DNA of 57,367 bases, taken from NCBI GenBank assembly GCA_002118135.1, contig BDIU01000263.1:1-57367 (forward strand). Direction: 5' to 3'. Under the pieces are notes generated by a model that was given only the letters and a program-made list of their open reading frames with translations, did no database searches and was not told the DNA's origin. Source of the DNA: Trebouxia sp. TZW2008 (lineage: Eukaryota > Chlorophyta > Trebouxiophyceae > Trebouxiales > Trebouxiaceae). Every line of letters begins with the position of its first letter. The first letter of the stretch is position 1. Made by a program: the position numbers and the translations under genes. This document shows, in pieces, positions 11,890-23,726 of this stretch.

Positions 11890-14800
11890 ATGAGCCAAGT
11901 GATCGATGTTGATCCGCCGGATGGACTGCTCAGAGAGACTGAACAAGATGAGCTGGAATATCTCTCAAGCGCTACACTAACAAAGCGCAAGGACTTCATA
12001 GATAGGGAAGAGGAAGCGAGAAATGCTCCAAACAGAGTTCTGTATTACAGAAGAAACGCAGATAATGACAGACTGATCCAAGTCTGCACAGATAAGCTTC
12101 AGGACAATCCACACAATGTACGAGCTTTGCTTATTCGAGCTGCTTCCTATGTGAAGAAAGGTATGCACCAGGGTCTGCAGTGCTAAAAATTGCTGCAGTT
12201 GCAGAACTGGCTCAACATCAAATGTCCTGGCTGCATTGCAATTGCATGTACAGGTGAGCTTGAGGCATCTGTCAGTGACTACTCAACAGTGCTGCAAATA
12301 GAGGCAGAACATGTGGAGGCCATCTTCCACAGAGGAACTGTTTACGAGAAGCTTGGTCAGTTGGACGAAGCAATCGAGGACTTCAGCAAGGTTCTGAGCT
12401 TGGAGCCAGACCATGTCAAGGCATCATATGCAAGGGGGACTTGCCGCAATCTGAAGGGGGATTTTGCGCCTGCCATTGGTGAGCCTTGCCCACATGCAAC
12501 TTTAGCTTCAAAGGGCACTCAATGCATGGACTTCCATCAGCCTTTATGCCAGTTCACTTTCACACAGTATCCTGCATTGGAATGCACCTGATTGTGTAGG
12601 GTTTAGCCCAAAAAGCCAGGTTGCTGCTCTGACGCCGGATTGTGCACTGCTAGAGGACTATGCCAAAGCGCTGGAGAAGGACAAGAAATCCCAGAAACCC
12701 CGTCGCAAGAGTCATGTACCCTTGCCTATGGATGGCAGCAGGCAGAACAGCCTGACTCCGTCGCTGTCACCTGACACTGGTCTCATACCAACAGCACGCA
12801 CAGCCCCTACAGCAGCTTACCAGCCCTATCTGGATGGAGCACATCTGAACTCACGCCCTGGCACACCAGCTGAGGCCTCACCCAGCTTCATTCAACAGTC
12901 AGGTGATACATTCAGATTTGCAGCACACCATGTTGCAGAGGTGCGTACAGCAAGCTCGGCTATCACATGCAGTAGAGCGGTATTGATTTACACTGACGTT
13001 GTCTGCATGACCCTTGTTGGATCCCTACGACAGTCGCATATATATAGAGAGATTGATGTCCATTACTGTGCAATGTGTTGCTGGTCAGATGTAGCAGAGT
13101 TGGTCACCCAATGGCTATACCGGTCATTCCTCTGTGCAACCTGCCGTCCAGGATGTTGAGGGCAATAAGCTGCTGTCAGGAGCAGTAAGAAGGTTACACA
13201 GCTACTCAGAGCTTGTTTATCATTGTGCAGTGAGCTTTGGAGACTTGAGTCCGCATGATGATGCATCGACCAGCTATGCGGTCGACAGCCTAGCAAGCCA
13301 CATATTTCCTGAAGTCCAGCAGTCCAGTCTGTGCCCTATTGATGACGCTGGTGGTGGCAGCTTACGCACAGCTAGAGGCGAGGCTGCAGCATCCATCAGG
13401 AGTAGGGTTACCAGCAACAGTATGTCAAGGGGCACATGCCCAAACAGCCACCCCATACGAGTCACTGGCGAGGACATAGAGCACAGTCTCAGCGAGCTTG
13501 ACCTTGGCCTTTTCTCTCCATCTGTAGAAAGCGCTGGCCCAAGTTTTGGGCAAGCTGCCCAGACTGGCGGTCGATCACAGTCAGGAGGCATGAAGTCAAA
13601 TAGCAAAAGGCCTAGCTTCTCCTCTGCCTCAGCTGGCAAGACAGGTCAGCAACGGCATACCAGGGATCTGCCAGGGCATCTGGTTGTGCATGTCAGATGA
13701 CTGTTTTGCTATTGCCCAGGATGCAGCATCTGACAATGAACTGCATCACATCTGGAACAGCATCTGCTTTTATACATCAAAGGCAGATCTATACATCTGC
13801 ATGTTTTGTCATCTTCTGAAATGCACAGCCTGTCTTGCTCCGCCTGAGAGTTGATGTTGAGCCTAGCTAATCCTGTTGTGGTGCATGCACATCGCCATGC
13901 AGATAGCACTAGATGTTTCAGCTGGGCATTCCCAGAATGCTGCTTACTGTAAGAGCCTTCTGGGGCATGACTGTTGGGCTGTGTTTGCAGCCTGCATGCT
14001 CTGGTTTGCAATCTTGGCTGCATGCCTGAATGCTTTACACTGGATGTCCAGGGAGGAGTGGGCAACCCAGAAGGAGCAGTAGTGGGGAGGAGCAACCAGC
14101 CACCAGCCACTTCAAGCTGGCAGCAAAGCTGCATGCACGGGCAGTCATGCAGGAGCCCCCCTTGTCCACTCGCTCCAGCTATAGAATGGACTCAATAGAT
14201 GCTGAGCCACAGAGCAGCGCTGTATCCCCCGATCAGACAGGTCAAAACAGCAACAAATTTTCTGCGATTGTCACAGAATGCAGATAAGCTGTGTCGTGAG
14301 TTTGTTGCTGGGTCATAGCACAATGCTGTAGCTTGTATGTGTATGCTTGATGAAGAACAAAGAAGTCTAGCAGTGTTCATTTGTGCTTATGCTGCACAGT
14401 ATGTACTGATGGCAGTGGTTCCTTCAAGCAGTAAAGGTCCTCCAAATGGCAAGCATGCGTTCATATCTGCCATCTGCTCTATCAAAGAGGCCAGGACAAG
14501 TGCTCATGCAAAATATGTCAGTCCAGAAGTGGGATTTGCAGGCATGAGCAGAGGTTTGAGCCTACAGACAGGAGACAGCCTAGCCATGCCTGTGGAGCCC
14601 CTGTCCCCCACCAGGCAGGTCTGCCACCCCTCCCCTTCCGTCACAGTGTTCCCACCATCACCTCCGCTCATGCAACACAAAGCAAAATGCTCTTGCTGCA
14701 TCTTCAGCTCATGCTCCACAGTGACACTGGTCACATGCTGTCAAGCACGTCACAGATGAATGGCAACAGATCATGCTGATTGTCTCAGCCAGGAATAGGC

Positions 14801-17800
14801 ATTGCAGCTACATTGCATGATGACCTGCTCCACAACTGCATGCTTTGACCCCCTGTCAAAAGGTGATCTGCAGTTTTCAGCACAATGTGTCATAGTGCAG
14901 ACGTGGCCATGAAAAATTAGACCTTGATTCATACCAACTCAGCACAAGCAGATAGCAAAAACATCAACAGTTTGGACACCCAAGTTGCAGACATCTGCAC
15001 TCCTGCATCAAAGCAGTTTAGGATCATGCTGTGCATCCATTCGCACACGCTGTATGTGCAAGCTGAACTAACAATGGTATATGTGGCAGGGTACGCGCAA
15101 GGGATCCAGAGACAGTGCAGCGTCAGCATCTCAGAGGGCTGGCCTAGCCGATGAGCATCATGCTCGCGGCTACAGCTTCCGCAAGCAAGGCAACTTTGCA
15201 GCAGCCATAGAGGAGTACAGCCAGGCCATTGCTATGGAGCCTCATCACTTCAAGGCCCTTTTCAACAGGGGATTCTCCTGGGACAAGGTGAGGGACTGTG
15301 GGTCGCCACACAGATCATTGGACAACATCTGCATACAGACGTTTTGGGTGCATTGAGGCAAGAACTTGATTGCATAAGCTCTCTCAGGCCAAGCAAATTG
15401 TAGAGGCGAATGCTGCTAAAGTTGCACAAACACGCAGCAGACTTTCAGTCAGCACTGTACAAGCAAGCATGCTGGCTGCTTGATGGACTTAGAGCAGCAG
15501 GCAAAATGGTTAGATTTTGTTTGAAAACATTTATTGCTTCTGCATGCACCTGGCAGGTTCACGAAACCTCGCTAGCAAGCGTGTAAAAGGTGATGACAGT
15601 AATGGTGATGGTGTTGAAGGTAGGGGAGTATGAGCGGGCTGTGGAGGACTATACACAGGCTCTGCAGGTGGACCCGCACAACAGCTATGCCTACTACAAC
15701 AGAGGCATCACCCGGGACCGCAGCGGCGACTATGAGGGGGCCATTGCTGACTTCACCCAGGCCATTGGCTTGGACCCTGCCAATGCTGACTTCTTCCACA
15801 ACAGAGGCTTCTCACTTAGGAAGATGGTAAATGCCTTCAGTTTGTTCACTGATTGTTTGTTGGCATTGACAGCTTGCATCCACAGCGGGGCGTTTGTGAG
15901 AGGTCTGCTCTGACTAAAGCTTGAGACAGAGGCGCTGCAGGCCACAGAGTGTTGTCAGCAGCAAATTAAATGGCGCTGCAAATGACAGAACTGACACATC
16001 TGCACTAGCAGCACATGGCAGCTCTTGTGATATTGAATGCAAAGGAAAGAATGGTGATCGAGCACAGCCTGCAAAGATGGCTTGGTGTCTGCAAATAAGC
16101 ACACAGCTATATGTGCACGAGTCAATTGCAACAGCCTATTGCTGTGACTTGCACAATGCAGGGGAGGTTTGAGGAAGCCTTACGGGACTACAGCGCCGCC
16201 ATTCAGTTGAATCCGCGCCATTGCCGAGCTTTCTACAACCGAGCCTTCTCCAATGACCGCCTGCGCCGCTATGATGCAGCAGTGGCGGACTATACCCGAG
16301 CCCTAGAGATACAGCCAGGCAATGCCACAGCCTACCACAACAGGGCCTCCCTGTTTGAAAGGCTGGGCAGGTGGGTTGCTGCTGCAGTGTTGCAAGAGAT
16401 GTTGACTTGGTTTTCTGCAGCCTCTGCTGTACAGCGCATGCAATAGTGTATGAGCATAGTGCAAACGCATCAGCATATCCTCATTGCAATGGTACACTGC
16501 CTGTGCCCAAGTATAGAGCTTGAATGTGGACAGATCAAAGAGTGGCAGTTGCAGCTTCAGCATGGGTATAGCAAGTCAGCCAAATGTCTAGCACTTGAGT
16601 CATCTCATATTTGACTTTGCATGGTGCTTCACAGGTCAGAAGTCAAGGTCTCACGGTTCACACACTGTGGACACGTGTTCTGCAGGCTGCAGGAGGCACT
16701 GACAGACTTTGAGCAGGCAGTGGCTCTGGAGCCTAACAATGCCCTCTCACACAATGCCAGGGGCCTGCTGCTTGAAAAGATGGGCCAGCCTGATGCTGCA
16801 CTAGCAGACTTTGAGAAAGCCGTGCAGCTTGACAATGGCGCCAACATCGACTTCCTCAGGAATAGAGGTTTGTGCTTCAGGGCGCGCAAAGAGTACAACA
16901 AGGCTGTCGACGACTTTGACAGGTATAGCGAGAGATTGCACATACTTCTATCTTTGTGGCAATGCTGCACCCAGGAAGCGTTGGGCAGTTCAGTCACAAT
17001 GCAAGGGTAAAGCAGCATGGGATGCAAAGCACCGTCAAGATATTATGCTTTTGGGCAATGCAGAGTGACGCAGGCCACAAGCTGCTGGCATGAACTCAGG
17101 CCTTTCCGCTTGCTTTCAGCCATGAAACCTGCCTTCTTTGCTCACGCAACCTTGCCAAGCTGTACGTCAGCAACTGTGTGAACAGCAGACGCTGCGTTGC
17201 AGGGTCTTGCAGCGCTCCCCCACTGATCTGGCTGCCCTCAGCAACAGAGGCTATGCATTTCGCAAGTTGGGCAAATTTGCTGCAGCCAGCGAGGACTACA
17301 CTGCAGCCCTGAAGCAAAGCCCAGGCACTGTGCGCTTGCATAACAACAGAGGCTACTGCTTAGCAAAGCTGGGCAAGTACAAGTCAGCAATTCAGGACTA
17401 TCAGCAGGTCATTCAGCTGGACCCTGCCAATGCACATGCTTACCACAACAGGTTGGTAACCCTTTGCAACCTTGACATACTGCAAATTTCTCTGAGCTGC
17501 TGACAATCAGTGCACTGACACCGTGATATGCTTGATGCAGGGGCATCTCTTTCGATAAGCTTGGGCAGTTTGAGCAGGTGAGCTTTGTTCAAAAAGCAAC
17601 AGCAAGCAGGTTTTCTTCTGTCCATGTCTGAGTTCACAAATGAGCTTGGCACTGATTTGCAGGCAGTGACAGACTTCACTACAGTCTTGAAGCTTGATGC
17701 CAACAATGTGAATGCCTATTTCAACAGAGGCAGCGCATATGACAGTCTTGGGCAGTACGAGAAGGCTGTTGCTGACTACACCCATGCACTGGATCTTGAC

Positions 17801-18118
17801 AGCTCCTCCTCTATCATCCTCGACAAATCTGCTGGTAAATGATTTGTGTGGTAATACAAAGCGTTTTACTTTACTGCATGCTGATGCATGCGACGCTGAG
17901 TTGATGTTTGCTCGATTGGTGGAAGCAGACTCAGATATGTGCACTGACGAGCAAGCTTTGCAAATTCACTGAGATCACATATGGCAGTAACGTTCAAGCA
18001 TACATGCCGCTCGGTTAATGTCAGACGCTGTTGGTGTGCAGGCAGCTCCAGCATGAGGCAACAAGGCAGGCTGCAATCAGTTCCTCCCAGCCCTGTACGG
18101 CATCCATCCCGCTCCTGA
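11890..18118 (+). CDS. Large TPR protein with 15 tetratricopeptide repeats (TTC6-like)
   Basis: Fourteen phase-consistent exons encode about 993 residues: 11890-12160, 12254-12478, 12600-12940, 13152-13644, 14052-14240, 14542-14618, 15090-15287, 15620-15826, 16162-16370, 16686-16922, 17203-17451, 17541-17577, 17663-17834, 18042-18118. Three TPRs follow an acidic N-terminus. A Ser/Pro/Gln-rich, low-complexity linker of about 400 residues (exons 3-6) comes next, then twelve near-perfect 34-residue TPRs of the type YxNRGxxxxKLGxYxxAxxDYxxALxLxP. No catalytic domain is visible, so a scaffold role is inferred. Exon 12 is a 37-bp microexon inside one repeat. The last exon (Ser/Arg-rich tail) is a choice: reading through its donor would instead stop at 17842 after SAGK. 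The exon-per-repeat pattern suggests growth by exon duplication. Confidence 0.85.
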
Positions 18119-18634
18119 TTAGTTGGTGTTGCTTTTGCTTGAGAACATTAGAGAGCTCATGCAGGATGACCATATACAGCAATCGTGATGTTTTGTCAGT
18201 TGCCTCAGAAACAAACATGTCCAATTGTCACACAGCTTCAGGTCCTCCACGTTTGCTGCCAATGTGCACTAATTGTCAGCAGTCCCCAATCCTAAAGATG
18301 TCAATGCTTAATGGCGTTCCTAGTAGTTGTAAGCAAAATGCAAGCAAACCAGGCAACATCGCCTGGAGTCATGCCAAAACTGTAGACAGCCTGAATCAAA
18401 TAGTTGATACTAAATGTTATTGTCAGATGTTACTCAGCGTTAATATACAATTAACTGATAGCAAAATTGGGCGAGACGCCCTCCCTTCCTGCTGACAGAC
18501 AGTCGCTTAGTTGGAACAAGCATGTAACATGTCACTGCTTGCAACTATGTTGCGCTCAAGCAGTAGCAAGCCTAATGAGTGATCCTGGGCTGAGAAACAG
18601 CAAACATATTCTCTGCACCAGTGCTGACCATGAC

Positions 18635-20469
18635 TCATGCTCTGAAAGTAGATGTGGATGTCTGAGTGCTTTCAGTGCCATCCTGACGGTCACTGCTAGT
18701 GTTGTCACCACTGGACTCATCAATGGTTTCTTCAACATGAGTCATGCTGCAATTTGAAAAAGTGGACAGCTTTTTGACTGATGCCAACCAATTGTGCAGC
18801 ATGAAATAGAAGGCCACACCCATGATGGGCAGCCTGCCAAGGCCTGCCCCTCCGCTCACAACCAGCAGCACCTGCAGAAGCGTAACCTACTCAACATTGC
18901 GTCAAGAAATCACAGCCGAGACCACGTGTGCTATTGAATGACGCAGGCTTGCAGCAGAAAAGCATGCGATTGTCTATCACAAAGATACATCATGAAGCAA
19001 ATCAATAGTGCATCAGTGCTGCTCAGAGTTGCGTCACTTGCGCCTCTACCACAAAGCCAAAAGTGGCCAAAGCACATGCAGCACGGCTGAAATTGACCTG
19101 CTGAAGGACGCTGCCAGCAGACTTGCCACTCTGTGCACCCACTACATCAATGGCAGCCTTGCCCTTGGTGCGGCTCTCTTCATCTAGGCCAATGTACACC
19201 ATCTCCTCTGCTGGCTTGAACATGCTGAACTTTGCACCTTTGGCAAACACCTACAGCAAGCAAGCAACCTGCCAAACTATGCTGGAGATGTCGTATTCAT
19301 GCAATTTCAGCTTACAGATGCAAGCCTGTGGCAATCCACAGTGCCTTTAAAATTTCTATGCATGACATAACATAAAGCCCTTTTGGAGCACTGAAGGCTG
19401 CAGCAGCAAAGCAGGAAAGACTCAGGCAAGACTGACAACCATCAGGCTTCTATTGAACAAGAAAGACGTGCCTGAATGATTGCGCCAACAAAGACAAGCG
19501 ATCTGAGCAGAGTAAATCTGAGGGTTGCAGCAGTAGCGGCAGGCAGCAGGGTGAAAAGGACCACTCCAGCAAAGAAAGGCATGCCAGCCCACAGCATGAA
19601 GGTGGGGGTTGCCCCAGCCACCCCCCGCCACCCCAGCCTGTCAAACAGGATGGGAGACACAAACATGAGGGTGCCGGTGACCAGGCCTGTCCACATGGCC
19701 ACTTCACCCATGAAGGCCTACACCAAAACAGCAGCATTCCTGACACTACGACAATAAGCCTATGCTGCTACAGTGCAGTCAATGGTTCAGGCCTTTCAAG
19801 AGGCATGAGGCCTTCAGTTGATGCAGAGCTACGTGACTGTGAAACTGAATACCTCACAGCATAAGCACATACGCATTGCATGCAGCTTGCCAGCTGTACA
19901 AAATCAATGCAGAGGTCAGCATTATACGCATCTGTAATGTTGAAGGCACTTTTCAACACAACCATGTGCACATTGCATGCTGCCTTGAGCTGTATATGAT
20001 GCTTCTGAATATACTGTGGCACAGTGCAATAGCAGGGATTGCTTCCTTGTGTGCTATGCATAGACAGCAGCATGCTACATATAACCATGCTATGGCGCTG
20101 TAGGTGCTGATCGACTCACAGAATAGGCAGTCGGGGAGGGGTGCAGCATGTGCAGGTGCTGCTTCCAGGCCACATCCAGCAGGTTGGTTGTCAAGCCCTG
20201 CGCCAAGGCCATCATAGCCAAGCAGCGGATCTGAGGTGACTTAGCCAAAAATACAACAGCCTGTTTGAAGCCCAGCTTAGACCTGCTGCCCTTCTGCCTT
20301 GTGGTTGTGCCATTTGTCTCTGAGTCTCTCCCACTAGTGGAAACGTCACTGCTGCTATGCCTGCTTGATGCTGAATCAGAATGCAAACGGCCAGAACCTG
20401 CACTGTCACTGCTGCTATCGCCTGATGATGGGCTGGCTCCATTTGATGAGGCAGCTCTGCTACTGCTAC

Positions 20470-20501
<32 letters not shown>

Positions 20502-21960
20502 TTGCTAGCAGGAGGGTTTGTGGCATGCGAGCTGTTGCTGGCTGGACTTGAGGAAGTGCTGCTGTTGGCAGATGCTTTGCGGGAGGCTGATACTTGGGAT
20601 GGTATATTGCCATAGTGATGAGGAAAGCGGACATTGATGTAGTGGTGCAAGGCCAGGATGCCAACCCCCAGCACCAGCACTAAGCTCATGCAGGCTTGCA
20701 CTTGCTGAGCATACGACAGCTTGTCGGCAGTTGTGCTACTGAAGGCACTCAACACTCTGCCAGCTAGCGTCTGTGCAACATTGGCTCCCACTCCAAACAG
20801 TGGATACAGCAAAGGGGCATCTCTGAGGCTGGTGGTCTCATTTGCCAGACCCCAGAACAGTAAGCTGAGCACTACATCTCCCCAGAGCTCTGATGTGCAG
20901 TAGAATAAGGTGAACATCCAGTTTCGCACCATGCCTATTGCGCCGGCAAAGCCAGCTGGGGAGCTGGCCAGAAGCTGTGTTGCAAAGCCATGCAAATGGA
21001 TGGCCTCGTGGCGTGGGTACAGCAGAGCAAAGCCGGTGTACAAACCGAGAAAGGTGGTCACAACAATGTTGAATAGCGTGGCCCGGGAGAATTTCTGTGT
21101 GGCATAGGAGTAAAGCACCAAGAAAACAAAAGATATAGGCAGGACGCCATAGACTGCAATACAAGAGAGCAGGATCAGTCCACTTGGTCCTTGTTATGCA
21201 TGGTACCTTGATAAACTTGGTTTAAGGAGCTGCAACATTCATCAGCAAGTCACCTGTAAGGAATGGAATGACTTCCGTGCCACCTCCAACAGCTGTGATG
21301 ACCAATGAATTTGCCAAACTGCAACACGGTGGCAGAGACTGTAAGCAAACATGTCTTGCTCTTTGAGCTCAAGGCAATCTGCTGAACCAAATGTGACAAT
21401 GTTTTGGGCATGCAACGCGGCGATGAGGTACATCTCAGACAGAGAATGACAAACCTGTCTAGAATGGTGTTGATGAATGCCATCATGAAAAACCTGCTTC
21501 AGGCACGTCATGTGAGGCTATGCGATCAGAATCGGCTGCGTTGGCAAGTGCATTCAGCATATGACATGCTGATGCCATTGACATGGTCTTACAGTGTAAC
21601 CATGGGAATAAAGCGGGGCCACAGGCCATCAAGCCTTTTCAACTGCCTTTTGCCAGCTTGCTGAACAGACTTGAGCACACCGCCATCCTGCGGCTTTGGG
21701 TGAGCAGGCTCACGAAACGCATCGGCAGTTGCCCTTGGAAGCTGAGGACCCTGAGACCGATGGTGCCTAAGTTTTAGGGTGCGACAGCCTAACTCAGAGC
21801 GACAGGTACTGACGGGACAGTAAGGCCTGTGCTGGGCCTTAAGGTGTTGAGGCAAACAGCTTTTGCGATGCTGAAGTCTGAGTTTCCGTTGCAGCACAGG
21901 TGGAGGGCCTAGCGAGGTATGCGAGTGCAGGTGATTTGCAAAGGAAGGAGCTGGCCACAT
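18635..21960 (-). CDS. NTT: TLC-family ATP/ADP antiporter, probably plastid envelope nucleotide carrier
   Basis: Seven phase-consistent exons (21960-21593, 21493-21455, 21318-21254, 21153-20120, 19717-19472, 19250-19098, 18871-18635) give 713 residues. The family (PF03219) exchanges ATP for ADP across the plastid envelope or in intracellular bacteria. Recognisable stretches are LWPRFIPMVTLFFMMAFINT, SLVITAVGGGTEVIPFLT, SELWGDVVLSLLFWGLAN, GVGANVAQTLAGR, LLDVAWKQHLHMLHP, WTGLVTGTLMFVSP, GWRGVAGATPT and FAKGAKFSMFKPAEEMVYI. About 105 basic, His/Pro/Ser-rich residues precede the first membrane segment and suit a plastid transit peptide. A Ser-rich loop (about residues 350-430) contains an uninterrupted polyserine run. 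Exon 2 is a 39-bp microexon. The intron after exon 5 uses a GC donor (cag|gcacgt). Other nucleotide substrates cannot be excluded. Confidence 0.93.
20455..20515 (-). repeat. Polyserine-coding trinucleotide repeat
   Basis: An (AGC/AGT)n run on the coding strand encodes about 14 consecutive serines in a soluble loop of the ATP/ADP carrier. It is interrupted by AGT codons, so it is only partly prone to slippage. The opposite strand reads polyleucine in an unrelated, non-genic frame. Confidence 0.9.
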
Positions 21961-22324
21961 GCTCGTCGACACCTGCCCTAGCTGTGGTGCCCCGGTACCC
22001 ACATGCCAGGTAAGCGCTAGAGCGCGGTTGTCAACGATACCCCGCTGTGCAGCAGCTGCTTAAGTCGATGCACAAGCAGGGCATCTGCGGCCGGTTCGTG
22101 GTTCAAATCCGTGTGTGCTAGTCAAACTGCCTTTTAGGATCCTGTCGGTCAAGCTTCAAGGTCAACGCAGCCGAGCTTTGTGCTGTGAGCATGTCATGGT
22201 CTTGCCCTTGCCCTACAAGCAACTGTTCTTTGCAAAGACAGCATACTTCAATTTAGTGCCTTGCCATACATGTGCAAGATTTGCCTATCAACAACAGCAG
22301 CACGAGGCTGATTCGAGTTTGTTA

Positions 22325-22332
22325 ATTGCATC
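22325..22332. repeat. Left target-site duplication of the MITE
   Basis: The octamer attgcatc abuts the left TIR and is matched, with one difference, by attgcata at 22805-22812. Confidence 0.75.
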
Positions 22333-22804
22333 CATAGTTGCACGGACACGGGACACGCGTGTCGGCGTGTCCGAAAATTTGCCCGACACGGCCATACTCA
22401 AGGGTAATTGCAAAATATGGCCATAAAACAGTGAATTTCAGTCTTTTGATGGTGGCAACAATGTCAGACAGTCCCGAAACCAGCTTAACACGCAAGAAAT
22501 GGCTGAAAATGACTGCCTAGATGGCCATACATGTCATGCATAAGAAATCCTGAATCAACCCTGAATGCATGAAAACAGGCAATTTGAGCCCTTTTCAGCG
22601 TTTTGAAAATTTTAGGCGCTTGCTTTCAAGTGGCGTTGGGTGAATATGCCTGATTATGACGAGAACGCTTGAAAATGCATGCAGAACGGCACTATAATGG
22701 GATCTTCGTGATATATTACGTGATTTGCCTTACGACACGCGTGTCCGCCTGACACGCGTGTCGGGCCGTGTCCACCAAAAAAATGCCGTGTCCGTGCAAC
22801 TATG
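22333..22804. mobile_element. hAT-like MITE (472 bp) with terminal inverted repeats and 8-bp target duplication
   Basis: The ends are inverted repeats: CATAGTTGCACGGACACGG at 22333-22351 and its complement ending at 22804. The flanks attgcatc (22325-22332) and attgcata (22805-22812) match at 7 of 8 bases, as expected for an 8-bp hAT target-site duplication. Three copies of the palindrome GACACGCGTGTC lie near the ends (22352, 22734, 22751). No transposase reading frame fits inside, so it is non-autonomous. It lies between the 5' end of the ATP/ADP carrier and the 3' end of COG4. The superfamily call rests on duplication length and TIR style, not on protein homology. Confidence 0.85.
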
Positions 22805-22872
22805 ATTGCATATCCAAAACATTGCATTGAGCTGTTGCTCAGCATAGAATCAATGCAGGAATCTGCTCAATG

Positions 22873-23687
22873 TTACTGTACATACAAAGGCAATGCAATG
22901 ATTTCGTCACGAGAGAAGTCTGTTCGCTGTTGCAATACCTCACGCACTTGATTCTCACCAAATCGCCAAGATATTGAGCTTGACTCACCCCAGTACTCCA
23001 GAAATTCAGCCACACTTTCTAGACTTAGAATGGTTGCCATCTGGCTTAGTCGTACGAAGTGATCCCGCACAGCATGTTGTGTAATGTCTGCCAATGTGCT
23101 TGTCAGGATGCGAACATCTCTGTCTAGCTGCAGACCACCCAATTGGTTGAACCTCTTTAGACGCATTGTGGCCTCCAAGCGATCAATCACCTGAAAAGCA
23201 ATATGTTCACGATCTACTGGAAGGACCTCTTTGTATAAACCAGCTGCAAACCTTGCTTGCGGTGACATTCAATGCAGAATCCGGCCAGCAAGCTCTGCAT
23301 GGTATCTGAACTGCTCTGAGTGTTGATATTGCCTCTGCATACGAGAGTCTCCCTTCAACAGCATCAGCATGAACACCAAGCAAAGCATGCTGTCCACGAA
23401 GGGACCATGATCATAACATGACAATATAGCAGCACATCAGCATGCAAGGTTACATGTGATTGAACTCACCTTGACCAGCAGGAGAGAGACAAGCTGCTCA
23501 AAGTTGGCAGGAGTCAGCAGGGGTTGCAAGGTGGTGAGGTAAGCCCCCAGGCGGCCCAGGAGGCTCTGCACCCAGGTGTCCTCCACCTCATTGGCTCCGT
23601 ACTCAGCATCAGTCAGCTCATACGGCACCTGGGCAACCTCATCCAAGATGGGCCTGTGTGCACCCCACAGCAGGTCAGTCCGTCACT

Positions 23688-23726
<39 letters not shown>

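Noticed and set aside
18021..18224. Minus-strand open frame as a separate small gene
   Set aside because: It overlaps the likely last TPR exon and has no recognisable sequence or splice partners.
20265..20615. Plus-strand open frame encoding a leucine-rich peptide
   Set aside because: It is the antisense shadow of the polyserine repeat in the ATP/ADP carrier and lacks family similarity.
22018..22126. Possible tRNA: a B-box/T-arm-like GGTTCAAATCC near 22100
   Set aside because: The T-stem needs two G-U pairs, the acceptor stem has a mismatch, no convincing A box or anticodon arm lies at the right distance, and the span of about 108 bp is too long without an intron.
23689..23726. Regular repeats that might suggest a CRISPR or satellite array
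   Set aside because: It is a simple tetranucleotide microsatellite without spacers.
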